Shown here: positions 46,685 through 59,335 of the stretch, in pieces
Layout of the letters: the number at the start of each line of letters is the position of its first letter
Position numbering within the stretch: the first letter of the stretch is position 1
Source: Saposhnikovia divaricata
Taxonomy: Eukaryota; Streptophyta; Magnoliopsida; Apiales; Apiaceae
Assembly (NCBI GenBank): GCA_036435485.1
Contig: CM071600.1
Location: 66,275,546-66,339,545, forward strand
Length of the DNA: 64,000 nt
Reading direction: 5' to 3'
Translations under genes and position numbers: made by a program
Notes under the pieces: generated by a model
Told to the model about the DNA's origin: nothing
Seen by the model: the letters and a program-made list of their open reading frames with translations, nothing else
The model's database searches: none

Positions 46685-48633
46685 ATGTTTGTACATTCAT
46701 TAATGGGGAGTTTAGGAAACAAAGCACCTTCTTTTCTCTTTACTATCTTGCTTTTTCTTGGTCTCTTGGCTGTTTTTCAACCCACAGTTCTTGTTAGTTC
46801 TACTCAGCAACCCATCAAAACTGTTGTTGTGTTGGTTTTGGAAAACAGATCTTTTGACCACATGATTGGATGGATGAAGAACTCCATCAACCCAAGAATT
46901 AATGGTGTAACAGGACATGAATGCAACTCAGTATCAACCAATTCCACAATCCAAGTTAAAGAATCAATCTGTTACACCAATGATGCTGAATACGTGGATC
47001 CGGATCCAGGTCACTCCTTTGAAGATGTGGAGCAACAAGTATTTGGATCAGGCTCTATTCCTTCAATGTCTGGCTTTGTTCAACAAGCACTGTCCTTGTC
47101 ACTAAACCTCTCACAAACAGTTATGAAAGGATTCAAGCCTGAAAATGTGCCAATTTACGCAGCATTAGTACGCGAATTCGCAGTCTTTGACAGATGGTTC
47201 TCCTCAATTCCTGGCCCAACACAACCAAACAGACTCTTTGTGTACTCTGCAACTTCTCATGGATCCACAAGTCATGTGAAGACGCAGTTGGCCTCAGGGT
47301 ATCCGCAGCACACTATATTTGATTCATTACATAACAGTGGTGTGGATTTCGGTATTTACTATCAAAACATACCCACAACATTGTTCTACAAAAATTTGAG
47401 GAGATTGAAGTATATATCTAAGTTCCATCAGTTCGATTTGAAGTTCAAGAAAGATGCAAGGAATGGAATGCTTCCAAATTTAACTGTAATAGAACCAAGA
47501 TACTTTGATATAGTGGGACTCCCAGCCAATGATGATCATCCATCTCATGATGTTGCTAACGGGCAGATGTTGGTGAAGGAGGTTTATGAGTCGTTGAGAT
47601 CAAGTCCTCAATGGAATGAGACGTTGTTGATCATTACTTATGATGAGCATGGGGGATTCTATGATCATGTTCAAACTCCTTACCTTAATGTTCCTAGTCC
47701 AGATGGAAATACTGGACCTCCGCCTTCTTTCTTTAAGTTCGATCGCCTTGGGGTTCGTGTACCAACAATCATGGTGTCTCCTTGGATCAAAAAAGGAACC
47801 GGTAAAATCCATTTCTATATTCAAGTATCAGTAGTATCATATATGGAAATATTGTTGCTTATGATGTCTCTGCTTGCAACTAATATAGCACCTTATTGAG
47901 TATAGAATTCTGTTTGATGCTGTTTTTTAGTGTATAGTTTGATCATTTTGAATTCAAATGGAGGTCCAGCTTTTATAATTTGCATTGTCAATGTATTTGT
48001 TTAGATTGAGGTAGCCGGTAGGGCGATTCTTCAAAGTTTTTTGAACTGATTTTCATATGTTTTGTTATTCGTGTAGTGATAAGCAGGCCAAAAGGGCCTA
48101 CACCATACTCTGAATTTGAGCACTCTTCAATTCCAGCTACCATTAAGAAAATCTTCAACCTCTCATCAAACTTTTTGACTCGTAGAGATGCTTGGGCCGG
48201 TACATTTGACTACATTGTGGAGGAATTATCTGTTCCAAGAACTGATTGTCCAAGTAAGCATCGAATGAAACTCTTCGAACATTGAAAGCACAAAAGAAGT
48301 AAAATTTATATTAAAATTTTGTTTACTGCAGCTGTACTACCGGATGTGGTTCCATTAAGAAGATCAGAAGCGGATGAAGAAAGACAGGTGTCGGAATTCC
48401 AGAGCGAAGTAGTCCAATTGGCTGCTGTTCTTAACGGTGACCATTACTTGAGTAGTTTTCCTGCTGAAATGAGCAAGAAAATGAGTGTTAAAAAAGCACA
48501 CGATTATGTGAGCAATGCAGTATCACGGTTCATAACAGCAAGCAAGGAAGCTATTGAAATGGGCGCTGATGAATCTGCCATTGTAGACATGAGGGCTTCT
48601 CTCACGACAAGATCCTCAAATCATAACCGATGA
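46685..48633 (+). CDS. NPC: Non-specific phospholipase C (NPC family)
   Basis: Three exons, 46685-47801, 48077-48253 and 48332-48633, join in phase to 531 residues, normal for the family. Met at 46706 (MGSLGNK) is an equally good start. A hydrophobic signal segment (FLFTILLFLGLLAVF) opens the protein, so it probably enters the secretory pathway. The phosphoesterase domain spans about 45-425 with ENRSFDHMIGWM, VDPDPGHSF, TQPNRLFV, PANDDHPSHDV and DEHGGFYDHV; the acidic and His residues of these motifs form the metal/catalytic site. Plant NPCs hydrolyse phospholipids such as phosphatidylcholine to diacylglycerol in lipid turnover and phosphate starvation. The sequence is nearest in style to NPC2/NPC6; the paralogue is not certain. 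If intron 1 is retained, translation stops at 47899. Confidence 0.93.
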
Positions 48634-49234
48634 ATAAGGATAATGTTATAACGGTAGATGTTAGCTACTAGGTTGCAGTTATGAGCTCCATAAAGAAGCA
48701 ACCAGTTTATAATCTGAGATTCAGCTGAAATCATAATTTTTATTATGCAATATGTCCAACTGTTTTCTAGTTTCGATGTTCTTATCAGAAGCAACATTCG
48801 TGTAAACCACCGTGCAATCATGTTCATCTTTATCAAACAAATTCAAGTTCTTTCCATTGCCCTCAACTTTGCTGTATGCAACTATGCAAGACAAACTTGA
48901 ATAACACTAAATCACTACAGAGTAGTTCTCTAAACAACTGTGCAATGGAACGTTATCATCATTACACAATTCGAGAAAGTTTAGACCAGAATTCCATAAT
49001 CTGAAAGCCCAAGATATTGCATGCATCATGGTAGTTGAGACTTGAGAATAATAAAATTTCTACCTTCAGCGAATCAATTTTATTCTATTGTGTGATGAAC
49101 ATAGTTGGAATCGAATTCTGGATTTTATTTATGATATTTTCCAAAAAGAAATAATCATGATAATTTTTGGCTAGTGGCTACCAAGTACCAACCGAACAAG
49201 TTCAGGTCCTTTCCTATAAAGATGAAAAAAGAGT
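48634..49234. other. Intergenic, 3' flank of the NPC gene
   Basis: No gene supported. The last part holds the Pol III terminator of the minus-strand tRNA (TTTTTT, 49225-49230). Confidence 0.5.
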
Positions 49235-49315
49235 CGTCGACAGCAGGGTTCGAACCTGCGCGGGCGAACCCAACAGATTTCAAGTCTGTCTCCTTAACCA
49301 CTCGGACATATCGAC
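49235..49315 (-). tRNA. tRNA-Ser, anticodon UGA
   Basis: The minus strand reads GTCGATA for the 5' acceptor and TGTCGAC plus G for the 3' side, which pair fully with one G-T wobble. The D arm is CCGAGTGGTTAAGG, the anticodon loop CTTGAAA gives anticodon TGA, a long variable arm (GGGTTCGCCC region) marks a class II serine tRNA, and the T arm is CAGGTTCGAACCCTG. There is no intron. CCA is not encoded, as normal for nuclear tRNAs. A T6 terminator follows 4 nt downstream at 49225-49230. Confidence 0.95.
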
Positions 49316-49460
49316 CACATGCTTGAAAAATGAGAATCAAGCAATATCACCGCAATACTATAACTCAGAGCCCAGATCCTTTTCGTCAACAGCCAACCAA
49401 TGTTACAGGATGATGATGATGTTCATGATTTCCAACAAGAAAGAACCTAGATAAGAAACC

Positions 49461-51023
49461 ATGAGTTTGAGTAGTTTGAGTTTAAGTACTCAACTTCACT
49501 CCCCATTTTCCAAAACTTCAAAATTCAACTCATCCTCATCGGTTATTACAACCACTTCATCTCACCACCCTGTTGTAATAAATTTTTTACCAGCCAAAAA
49601 ACAAATTCTTTGGACCTCTAAAATAATATCCATAGCTTTAGCTATCACCACTTTCACTTCACCATTACCATCTTTAGCTATCCCTTCTTTCGGGGCTCCT
49701 CCACCCTCAGCTCCACCCACTACTCCTTTCTCTCAAGCCAAGAACTTGCCAACTGGTCTTGAGAATGGGTATTTTTTTTAAGCTTAATTAACTAATGTCT
49801 CTTTGTACTATTTTTCGCTATGGAAATTGCATGATTATTGTTGTCTGTTACTCTATCGTGCGAAACTTCCATGTACCGCTCACCTTTATACATTGTTACT
49901 GCTTGCTGATTTTTTTTTTTGTCAGTTCGCCTTTTATACAATGTTTTTGAGCTTTTTTTTTACTTATATTGTACTATCATAGCCGGGGTTTTTTCCTTAA
50001 AACATCCTTTTACCTTAAGAATGTAGGTAATGTCTGCATACATTTGTGTTTCTTGCACTATGAGCTAGGTGCACTACTGCTCCCATGAGTAGGTTAGGTC
50101 TGATCTGGTCTGTGTTCTTTGAGTTTGTGTATTGAGCTCTTGTCATTTTATTAAATTTTCTTGCAGAACAATTAGAGCTTGCCCGTCGACTAACCCTAGT
50201 TGTATATCCACTAATCCTAAATCTTCATCTTCTGCATTTCCGTGGTTGATTTCCCAGAAAGCTTCAGAAGATAATCCTGCTCAGGTGAATTTTGATTTCT
50301 CAATTTGGTTAGAAAATTTGAATTATAAAGAACTTTGAAAAAAAATGTTTGGTCTTCTTGCAGAAATTGTTTGAAGCAATTCTTGAAACTCAGAAAAATG
50401 TGAAGATTGAAACAGTTGAACACACCCCAACTGGTATAATACATTGCATTGGCTTGCTGTTGATTTGTGTTTCTCTATGTTAGTGTAGATTTAATGTACC
50501 ATCTTCATTACTTTTGGCGAATTTGCACATCATATCTTTTAAAAAAAATATCAAAAATCTATAATATTTTCAAGAATTTCCAATTTTTAGCATCTTCATT
50601 AAATTTTGCAAGTTTTTCTTTCAAAAGCCCGGGCCTTGAGGAAAATAGCATCTACATTACTAGACGTAGGGTAAGTTTGCCGTAGGTCAAATGATGCCTT
50701 TCATAGATATGTTATGCACTGCCTAACCTAGATATACCCGGAGTTATAAACTTAGTAGTCTTTGAGAACCAATCGCAAGTATATACATGGAAACAAATGC
50801 AGGTGACTATTTGCAAGCAGAGGTTGATGGAAATTTTGGTCGTGATGTTCTAGAGTTTTTGGTCAAGGGAGATGTTGTTGCTTATCGAGCTATGGCCACC
50901 AAGGTAACTTATGTCTATCCTTTCACTACTGCCTTGGGAGATTCAAAGGGACAAGAAGAAAGATTGAAGAAGATTGTTGATCAATTGGGATGGTATGCTC
51001 CTACTCTAGAGTCCATGGAATAG
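49461..51023 (+). CDS. Plastid DUF1499-domain protein, probably thylakoid lumenal
   Basis: Four exons, 49461-49768, 50167-50284, 50364-50433 and 50803-51023, give 238 residues in phase. The first 40 residues are Ser/Thr-rich without acids, like a chloroplast transit peptide. A hydrophobic stretch ending PSLA-IPS (about 55-75) looks like a thylakoid-transfer signal with a lumenal cleavage site, so a bipartite import signal is likely. The DUF1499 domain follows, with RACPSTNPSCIST near 105-117 and GRDVLEFLVKGDVVAYRA near 178. The biochemical role of DUF1499 is unknown. The gene starts 145 bp from the 5' end of the divergent tRNA gene. Confidence 0.88.
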
Positions 51024-51479
51024 AGTGACTTGATATGTATGCACACGGAAAGCACATTGTAAATGGCAAATTTGCTAGATTACTATAAAATTTGCTTCTC
51101 TCTATATATGTTTTGAACATATGATTGTGCACTTACTTGGCGCTGGTTGTAACATTCCGAGGAAAGAGGAATGTTGAAGAACAAGTGCTCCTTTGCCTTT
51201 TACTTCCCTGTTTCTACAGCCTACTTCTGTTTTAGTGTGTTTTTCTTTATTTGGTTCTACGATATCCGGTGATACCAGACGTTGGCATTGGTAAACATAA
51301 TCATATTTAGTTTATGGAAATTGGAGAAGTCTTTTGTTCACTAGGATATAATTACAACCACTCTATTCTTAGCATCTACTGGGCTGTGTTTTTAACAACT
51401 GTCCAGCAAATGTTTTAATCAATTTTTTCCAATACAACTCAAAATCTTGTTACATACTACATTTTAATGCATGATTGAG
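51024..51479 (+). other. 3' UTR and flank of the DUF1499 gene
   Basis: No coding sequence. It ends at the target duplication of the hAT MITE. Confidence 0.5.
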
Positions 51480-52145
51480 TAGGGGTGAGCAAAATTTTCC
51501 AAACCAGCCCAAACCGTCCAATCCAAACCGCCCAAACCAGAATTTACGGTTTTGTAACGGTTCGGGTTGGTAACGGTTTCAATTTTTTAAAAACCGAAAA
51601 ATAATGGTTGGATTCGGTTTGCCTTGTCAACCCGACCAATATAACCCATTCCACCCAAATATATAATAATATATAATAATTAATTTTTATTATTATTTAA
51701 GAAATATAATTCAAATTAATAATTAATATATAATTATATAAAAAGAAAAAAATGTGCTTACAATTAGTTACAATATCACATATGTAAAAAGACTAAATCG
51801 GTAAATTTGTAATCCTATTTTTCTCAACTATCATTTTACCTAAACTACGTTATTTTGCTGGTCCGTAAGACTTTGTAACTTAATTACCATATTTTGATGA
51901 TATTTTGTGATGTCAGTCCATTGATGCATTTTACAATTGTGTCGATTAATTTTTTACAAGTTTAAATTTCTTTTAAGTGGTTTAAAACCAAACCCGCCCA
52001 AACCAACCCGTTATAATTTGGACGGCTTTTTTTAGTACTAACAGTAACAGTTACGGTAACGGGTTGTTAAATTCCAAAACCGTGAAATATGGGTTGGGTG
52101 GTTTAGTCTTTTCAACCCGACCAACCCGACCATTGCTCACCCCTG
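51480..52145. mobile_element. hAT-type MITE (666 bp)
   Basis: Ends are TAGGGGTGAGCA and TGCTCACCCCTG, inverted apart from the first base. The exact 8-bp duplication TGATTGAG flanks both sides (51472-51479 and 52146-52153), the hallmark of hAT transposition. Subterminal regions are rich in AACCC/GGGTT blocks (ACCCGACC, GGTTGGGTGG) in inverted arrangement. No transposase frame; it depends on an autonomous hAT. Confidence 0.93.
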
Positions 52146-52510
52146 TGATTGAGTCTGTTACCTCCTATTTTGAACCATTGTTTGGTATGTTCGAATTTTC
52201 ATAAATATAGTCGCTCGCATCCATCAGTATCCCCATCCACCTTGTAGGTCACGGTCAATCCCCGTTTCTTTTGTGATATTAATCTTCACCTGATAGTATG
52301 ATGGTCAGATGTTTGATTAATTAGTAACGTAGTAAACTTTCTGTTTGGCCATATTATTAAAAGTTTAAAACCATAGGGATCAGTGCAGTTCTAGAAGGCT
52401 TGTTGCGCTGACACGGTGACTTGTGGAACTAATATATATATCGTTAAGTAACCAACTCATCTAAACTCATCTAAAATCTTAAGGTGTCAGAGGGAGGATC
52501 TTATAATAAA

Positions 52511-52984
52511 GGGAAATTCTCAATAGTACCACTGTACTTTTGGCTTTTGTCAATGGTACCATTACGTTTTTGACTCCTCTTAATGGTACCCTTAACAAAT
52601 TGACTTTCTAAAAGAAATACCATTCTGTTAAAAAAACGTTCTAAAAATGTTAAGTATGGTCAAAAGGACATGGTACCACCGGCAAAAACCAAAAGTACGG
52701 TGGTACCATTGAGAATTTCACTAAAATATATTTGAAGAATATTGGTTGGTCCCAAACCTGTTAAAAAAATATAAGAACAATCTTGACCATGCGTTGCAGT
52801 ATGCAGTAAGAAAAAAGGTTGAATATTGGCCGCAAACCCTACTTAACGTTCTATAACGTTTTTCTAACAGAATGATATTTCTGTTAAGAACTCAATTTGT
52901 TAAGGATATCGTTTAGAGGAGTCAAAAACGTAATGGTACCACTGGCAAAAGCCAAAAATACAGTGGTACCATTGAAAATTTCCC
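52511..52984. mobile_element. Paired inverted-repeat MITEs (foldback)
   Basis: The left end GGGAAATTCTCAATAGTACC and the right end (reverse complement GGGAAATTTTCAATGGTACC) are inverted copies over roughly 140 bp, both containing CCATTACGTTTTTGACTCCT. Inside, 52511-52721 is itself a smaller foldback with the same end inverted (AAGTACGGTGGTACCATTGA). Flanks are AT-rich with no exact duplication. Confidence 0.6.
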
Positions 52985-54200
52985 TATATTATATTCTAAC
53001 ATATATGATGTGGGGGAATGATCAGTCCCGGTGTACATGTATATTTTCTTTTAAGGTAAAAATATGGGATCAAAATTGTTGAGGGGTATGGATATAGGAG
53101 TAAAATCATATCTTCATCAAGGAAAAGGAAATATTAATATACAAGAAATCCAGTGCATGCTTACAAACTGGAACTGTTGTGTCAGTTTTTATTATCTATG
53201 TGCTAATCTTCTCTTTATCCCATCAGAAGTACTTGCGATCTGGGAGCTTTGTTTCTTGTAATTTTTGATTTCGGCTTTGAATTCGTGTCGGACAGACACG
53301 ATACATATTTATTTGAAACCTACTCCCAGGTATAGGATCACAAATGTTAGATAAGATTAGGAAGGAAAAACATTAGAGAAAAAGGAAAAGAAGCTATTGA
53401 TGCCAATGAGCCGCTTCTCCACTCTTTGCATTTTTTTGTTTTACAAAATTAATTTGCTTAATTTGGTCTAACTTATCCAATATTCGTGAAGTGACTCCTT
53501 ATACTCGTTCTTTATAAGGACGTGTTCCAGAATTGCAACTTTTATAAGAATATGAGTTTGACACGATTGAATTGTATGGTATCTAATGTCAGCAATTGAT
53601 TTCGAGCAACTTTATCTTTTAAGCAAATGTTTTGGTCTCCGCAACTTTTACATTTTAAAAGGATGGTTAAGGACCACTTTTTTTGAGAAAAATGTTCAAA
53701 AAAGTGGTCCGTAGTCGCGCCTTTGAAACGCAAAAACAATATCTGATAACATATTGCAAATTACGAATTACGACCATCAAAATATAAATGTGATTAAGGT
53801 TCAAACACCATTTTGCAATTTACTCTCTTTTTTTTCGCACCTTAATAAAATTTACTCAATTTTGCATTAGCTGTAGTTGGAAAGATACATCAACCTAATT
53901 CTCAAGGCCAATTCTACCTCAGAGTTTACACACATTATCTCACAGAACTAGTTGAAGTGTTACATGTGGAATTGTTCTTATCTGTTATTGGAAAGTTTTC
54001 GGGGCCCTTCGTTGGATAAGGGGATGTTTGGAAGTTAGAGATGTTAAAAAATGGAGTTTTGAGAGCATAAATATTTTATGTTCTTAATGTTAATTCCGGA
54101 TTTTAACGATTGGAAATTATTCCTTGCTATGAGGACTTAAATTTTCATATATGGGTCTAAGTAATTTTCTTAGTGAAATCCATAGATAAATAGAGTTGAA
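52985..54200. other. Intergenic region with one perfect hairpin
   Basis: No gene seen. At 53671-53683 GGACCACTTTTTT pairs perfectly with AAAAAAGTGGTCC at 53698-53710, loop 14 nt. Confidence 0.5.
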
Positions 54201-54930
54201 GTGGGTAGCTTGAAAGAGTTTAAAAAAGAGAATGTGTATTTGTCCCACATTGAAATAAATAAAAGGGGTTGTTGGCTTTATATAGAATCACACACATGGG
54301 TAGTGTACAACTACTAAGGTGTATGATGGTGCATGGTGTTACTGTGTGCTTGGTCGAAGGGTGATTTGGGCGAATGTCTCGACGTCTCGCGTACGCGAGG
54401 CGATTTTATTTAGAATAAATATATATATATTTCAATTAGGATTAGTACTTGGAATAAATCAGGAATTGATCAAACATCAAATACATTTGATGATATATAT
54501 ATATTCTTATTAATTTAAATAGAAACTGATATGTGTGGATAATATATATATGTAACTGTTACGATTTATTTAATTGAAAATCAGCTGTTACAGCCGTTTT
54601 GATTATATTAAATCGACCGTTTCATTATTATTAAATGGAATGGGGGTTACAATATTGTTACATTTGGCTTATATTAAATCGACCGTTTCATTATTATTAA
54701 ATGGAATGAGGGTTACAATATTGTTACATTTGGCTGGTCAGACATCTAATACTGATGGGCCAAATCCGGAACTGGTCAGACATCTAATACTGATGGGCCA
54801 AATCCTGATGATGATCAAATACGGATGGCCATCAAATCCTGATGAAAAAACCTGATTTTTGGCCTGGACAGAATTTGATGATATATATATATATATTCTT
54901 ATTAATTTAAATAGAAACTGATATGTGTGG

Positions 54931-54985
<55 letters not shown>

Positions 54986-55750
54986 CTGTTACGATTTAGT
55001 TAATTGAAAATCAGCTGTTACAGCCGTTTTGATTATATTAAATCGACCGTTTCATTATTATTAAATGGAATGAGGGTTACAATATTGATGAGGGTGGTAT
55101 CAGTTACATTTGGCATCTCCTATAAATAGAGAGCTAAGCTGTTGATTTTAGTTACACCACACCCTACATTCTCTTCTCGTCTCTACACTCTATATTCCTT
55201 TCCTGATGATGATCAAATACTGAGGGCCATCAGATCCTGACGGATGAAAAATCCTGATTTTTGGCCTGGACAGAATTTGATGATATATATATATATTCTT
55301 ATTAATTTAAATAGAAACTGATATGTGTGGATAATATATATATGTAACTGTTACGATTTATTTAATTGAAAATCAGCTGTTACAGCCGTTTTGATTATAT
55401 TAAATCGACCGTTTCATTATTATTAAATGGAATGGGGGTTACAATATTGATGAGGGTGGTATCAGTTACATTTGGCATCTCCTATAAATAGAGAGTTAAG
55501 CTGTTGATTTTAGTTACACAACACCCTACATTCTCTTCTCCTCTCTACACTCTATATTCCTTCCTGTCGTAGCTTATTTGTTACTGGGTTTTTTCGGCGA
55601 CTGAGGTGCCAGTCGAAGTTGAGTATTCTGGTTGCTGAGATCATATTACTCGGAGCTGTTTTATCCTGGGAGAGGTGTTGCAAGCATCCCGACACAGTGT
55701 AAGTGGGGGCAATTATCAGGATTTCGATCAAATCCCGACGACTCAGCTGT
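54200..55750 (+). repeat. LTR-like region with a triplicated block of about 390-400 bp
   Basis: A block beginning TTTGATGATATATATAT and running through CTGATATGTGTGGATAATAT, CAGCTGTTACAGCCGTTTTG and TAAATCGACCGTTTCATTAT occurs three times (about 54486, 54873 and 55276). Two copies end in CTCCTATAAATAGAGAG (about 55119 and 55478), a good TATA box, followed by CACCCTACATTCTCTTCTC. A further TATATAG with GTCCCACATTGAAA lies near 54240-54290. This looks like an LTR promoter multiplied in tandem; the element and its borders are unresolved. Confidence 0.55.
54933..54982. repeat. (AT)n microsatellite
   Basis: About 25 uninterrupted AT units inside the second copy of the triplicated block; the other copies have only short AT runs here. 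Confidence 0.9.
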
Positions 55751-57049
55751 TTTTCTACTTGATTGATATACTGTTATAGCTATGGCTACTGATATGTCTT
55801 CTTTCTTTCCTTCGTTCTTACAGTTACTGATATGCATGCTTTATACCTTCGTGTTTTGTTTCTTTAATTGTTTGCTTGACCTTGACTTGTTAAATACTTT
55901 ATATAATTGCCTCTATGTTGCTGCAAAAAGCTAATTTTCAAAAAGCTATTTGGTGGAGCTTTTTCAATTAGAGGTTTGTTATGTGTCTGGTTAATATACA
56001 AAAATCTAACTCAAACAGCTAATTACCAAACAATTTAATGTAAAATAACTAACTTAATCCGTTAATCAAAACAACTAACTCAATCAGCTAACCGCTAACA
56101 ATTAACAGCAAATTGCCAAACAATGCCAAGATCTTCATTTTTTGCAGTAACCATCAATTCCTTTTGATTCGGATTCCCGAAATTGAGCACCTTCAGTGTT
56201 ACGTCCTAGTCTTTTTGATTGGTAAGATACACGTAAAATAAGAACATCTGTCTACTTCAACTTGATTGTACCGAAATTAAATGTCTGATTAGTCATTAGA
56301 TTATTCAAAGTAATTATCGGAATTGAGTAAGCATCATGCAGATACATTATAATGTTAAGGCTTCCTGCACGTTTCTGGAAGTAGAATAGATTATCACCAA
56401 GTTGAATGAAACGAAACACGCACCAACAAAATTTGGTAAATGCACCAAACAACATTAGCTTTGACCAGTAGGTCAGTCCAGCGATCCAAACACTCCATCT
56501 TAATATAAGAAGTGAAGCAACATGTGCTCATATTATATTACTCAGTTAATTTTATGCACGCTACTTGTTTATACACATAATTCAAACCAGATATTAAGAA
56601 TAAGGTTGGGATGATAAGATATAGTCCTACTGTTACTTGAGACATATCTTGAAAAGTTTCGAAATGTGCTAAAAAATTTATGAAGTTCGACAAAAAGAGT
56701 CTGTAAAATACTAGGTTTAATTGTTTCGCTTTCCAGGTGCCCCTAGTTTAGTATCCCTCGAAGAAATCAGTTACAAGTAGCCGTAGCCAGCTATCGAAAT
56801 GACTGGTAGTTGACGGTCTGTACCTGAGAGTTATGACAGCCAACATGTCATGTAAACTACTCATCGTGATTCTGTATTAACATGTTTCTTGATATTATAA
56901 ATAAAAGCAGAAGTCAACTTCCGTATAAACTAGAAATGTCACATTTATATATATAATTAGGAACTAACTGGATCAAATTAACACTAGGTGATTCAGTTAC
57001 ATTTTTAGTACCGAATCACCAGCAGTCTTGATCAAAGACAGGAACAAGG
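55751..57049. other. Intergenic region upstream of the transporter gene
   Basis: No gene supported. 55920-56130 has repeated AAAGCTA/CAGCTAATTACCAAACA motifs in both orientations and may be a small MITE. The transporter promoter and 5' UTR lie in the last few hundred bases. Confidence 0.4.
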
Positions 57050-59335
57050 ATGGTGGAGTCAGGAGATAAACTTGGGGAGTTTTTGAATAACAGATGGCTA
57101 GTTTTTGTTGCTTCGATGTGGGTTCAATCCTGTTCTGGAATTGGCTACTTGTTCGGAAGCTTATCACCTGTTATTAAGAAGACGATGGGGTATAATCAGC
57201 GACAAATTGCTATATTAGGCATAGTTAAAGATTTAGGGGATGCTATTGGATATGTTGCAGGTACTTTGTCTGAGATTTTGCCCATTTGGGCTGTTCTTGC
57301 TATTGGTGTCGTCCAGAACTTTGTTGGCTATGGTCTAGTTTGGCTTATTGTCAGTCAAATATTACCTACTGCTCCTTTATGGGTTGTAAGTTTGCTCTCT
57401 AATCTCTTTTTTTTTTTTATTTACGTAGTTATATATCAAATGTGCAGTACTTATTTCTTATTCTAAGATTGAAGATCACCTGACTCTTGAAACTCAGATG
57501 AATAGAGAACGAAAAACCGAAGAAGGTAGCATGAAATTGAAGTTAGGGTCTTACCTTTGAAAAAACAGAAAGAAGGTAGCTAAAGGTTATGAGCCTGAAT
57601 AGGAATTCGTAGGCCCACTTGATTGGTTTTATATAGCATAGAACATTGATACGGCAAAGTAGATGGTTATCTCATGCTAGTAGAATTTAGGGAACAAGAA
57701 CTACCAGCAGTTTTAAGTACAGTTAGTAAGAAACGAACTTTTGATCTTACCTTTACAAGCATTCTTATCTGCATTTATGGGGCTATTATAAAGGATTCAC
57801 AACGAGCAAGTTATAGCTGGATATATGCAACAACTGTGTCTTTTAAAAAAATTACCAAATTTGTTGCAGCTATGCATTTTGATATTTGTGGGAACAAATG
57901 GCGAAACCTACTTCAATACTGGATCACTGGTTACCTGTATCCAGAACTTTCCTGAACACCGTGGTCCTATAGTAGGAATACTGAAAGGATTTGCAGGGTT
58001 AAGTGGAGCAATCATGACCCAGGTTTATATCATGATTAACCTACCAAATGAGGCAGCACTGATTTTCGTGGTTGCAGTCGGGCCATCAATGGTGATCACT
58101 GCTCTGATGTTCATTCTAAAACCAGTGGGAGGTCAACGTCAAGTCAGGCCGTCAGATAATTCCAGCTTCTTATTTGTTTACAGTGTTTGCCTTGTCCTAG
58201 CTGCTTATCTATTGGGAGTTTTGCTGCTTCAGGATTTAGTAAATTTGAATCAGAAGTTAATCACAATAATGTCAATTGGACTGATCTTTATCGTGTTACT
58301 TCCTGTCGCAATTCCTATTCTTTTGGTTTTTACCTCAAAACCAATATCTTCAGCAGAGGAGAGCCTTCTTCACACCCCTGGAATACAACCATCTATTAGA
58401 TCTGAACAAAGTGAAACAAAAAATATAAAAGCCTCAGAAATAGATTCACTTCTTGAAGTGGAAAGGCAAAAAAGAATTATTCATTCTGAAGGAGCTGTAA
58501 GTGTCCATCAGAAGAAGGCTCCAAGCATAGGGGAAGACTTTACATTGACGCAAGCATTCAAGACGGTGGACTTTTGGCTTATTTTTCTTTCTCTGGTACT
58601 AGCTTCAGGTTCTGGTATGACAATTATCGACAATTTAGGTCAGATCTCTCAATCTTTAGGATATGAAAATACCCATGTATTTGTTTCTATGATTAGCATT
58701 TGGAACTTTCTCGGACGTGTTGCTGGAGGCTACTTCTCTGAAATTGTAGTAAGGTATTGATGGTAGAAACTCTCCATTTCGCATGCATGTTTTTTATACT
58801 TACTTCAGTCCCCTCACCTTGTTTTTTTGCCAGAAAATATGCCTATCCAAGACCAGTAGCAATGGCCGTGGTTCAAGTCCTAATGGCAATCGCTCTCTGC
58901 TTCTACACCATGGGTCTTCCAGGAGCAATTTATGTTGTGTCTGTGCTAATGGGGCTAGGTTATGGCGCACACTGGGCAATTGTGCCAGCTGCTGCTTCAG
59001 AACTGTTTGGTTTAAAAAGTTTCGGAGCCTTGTACAATTTTTTAACATTGTCGAGCCCAGCAGGTTCTTTGTTCTTATCGGGTGTGATTGCTGCTGGTAT
59101 ATATGACTCTGAAGCTAAAAAACAAGCTTCTATGGTTCGATCACAAAATGTAGAACATATTCTCAGAATGCCGCTAGGTGAGGAAGAGTCACTCAATTGT
59201 TATGGCACCATATGCTACTCCATAACATGTGGCATACTGACAGTACTTTGCCTGGTTGCATCTGTGCTAAGTTTGATAGTTGTGTATCGAACTAAAAAAG
59301 TTTATGCAAAACTTTATGGAAACTCTAGACGATAA
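57050..59335 (+). CDS. Nodulin-like/NFD4 major facilitator transporter
   Basis: Three exons, 57050-57385, 57870-58753 and 58834-59335, give 573 residues in phase. About twelve hydrophobic segments are visible. The N-terminal nodulin-like half (about 10-260) has RWLVFVASMWVQSCSGIGYL, KTMGYNQRQIAILGIVKDLG and FVGTNGETYFNTG. A hydrophilic loop (about 310-400) follows, then the NFD4 half with AFKTVDFWLIFLSL, MTIIDNLGQISQSLGY and GRVAGGYFSE. The length fits the family (about 550-600). Members act in membranes and some move organic acids, iron chelates or other small solutes; the substrate here cannot be told. The short basic C terminus faces the cytosol in related proteins. Confidence 0.9.

Noticed and set aside
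54574..54855. 93-codon frame with repeated peptide
   Set aside because: The repeat comes from the duplicated DNA block; no start context or homology is recognisable.
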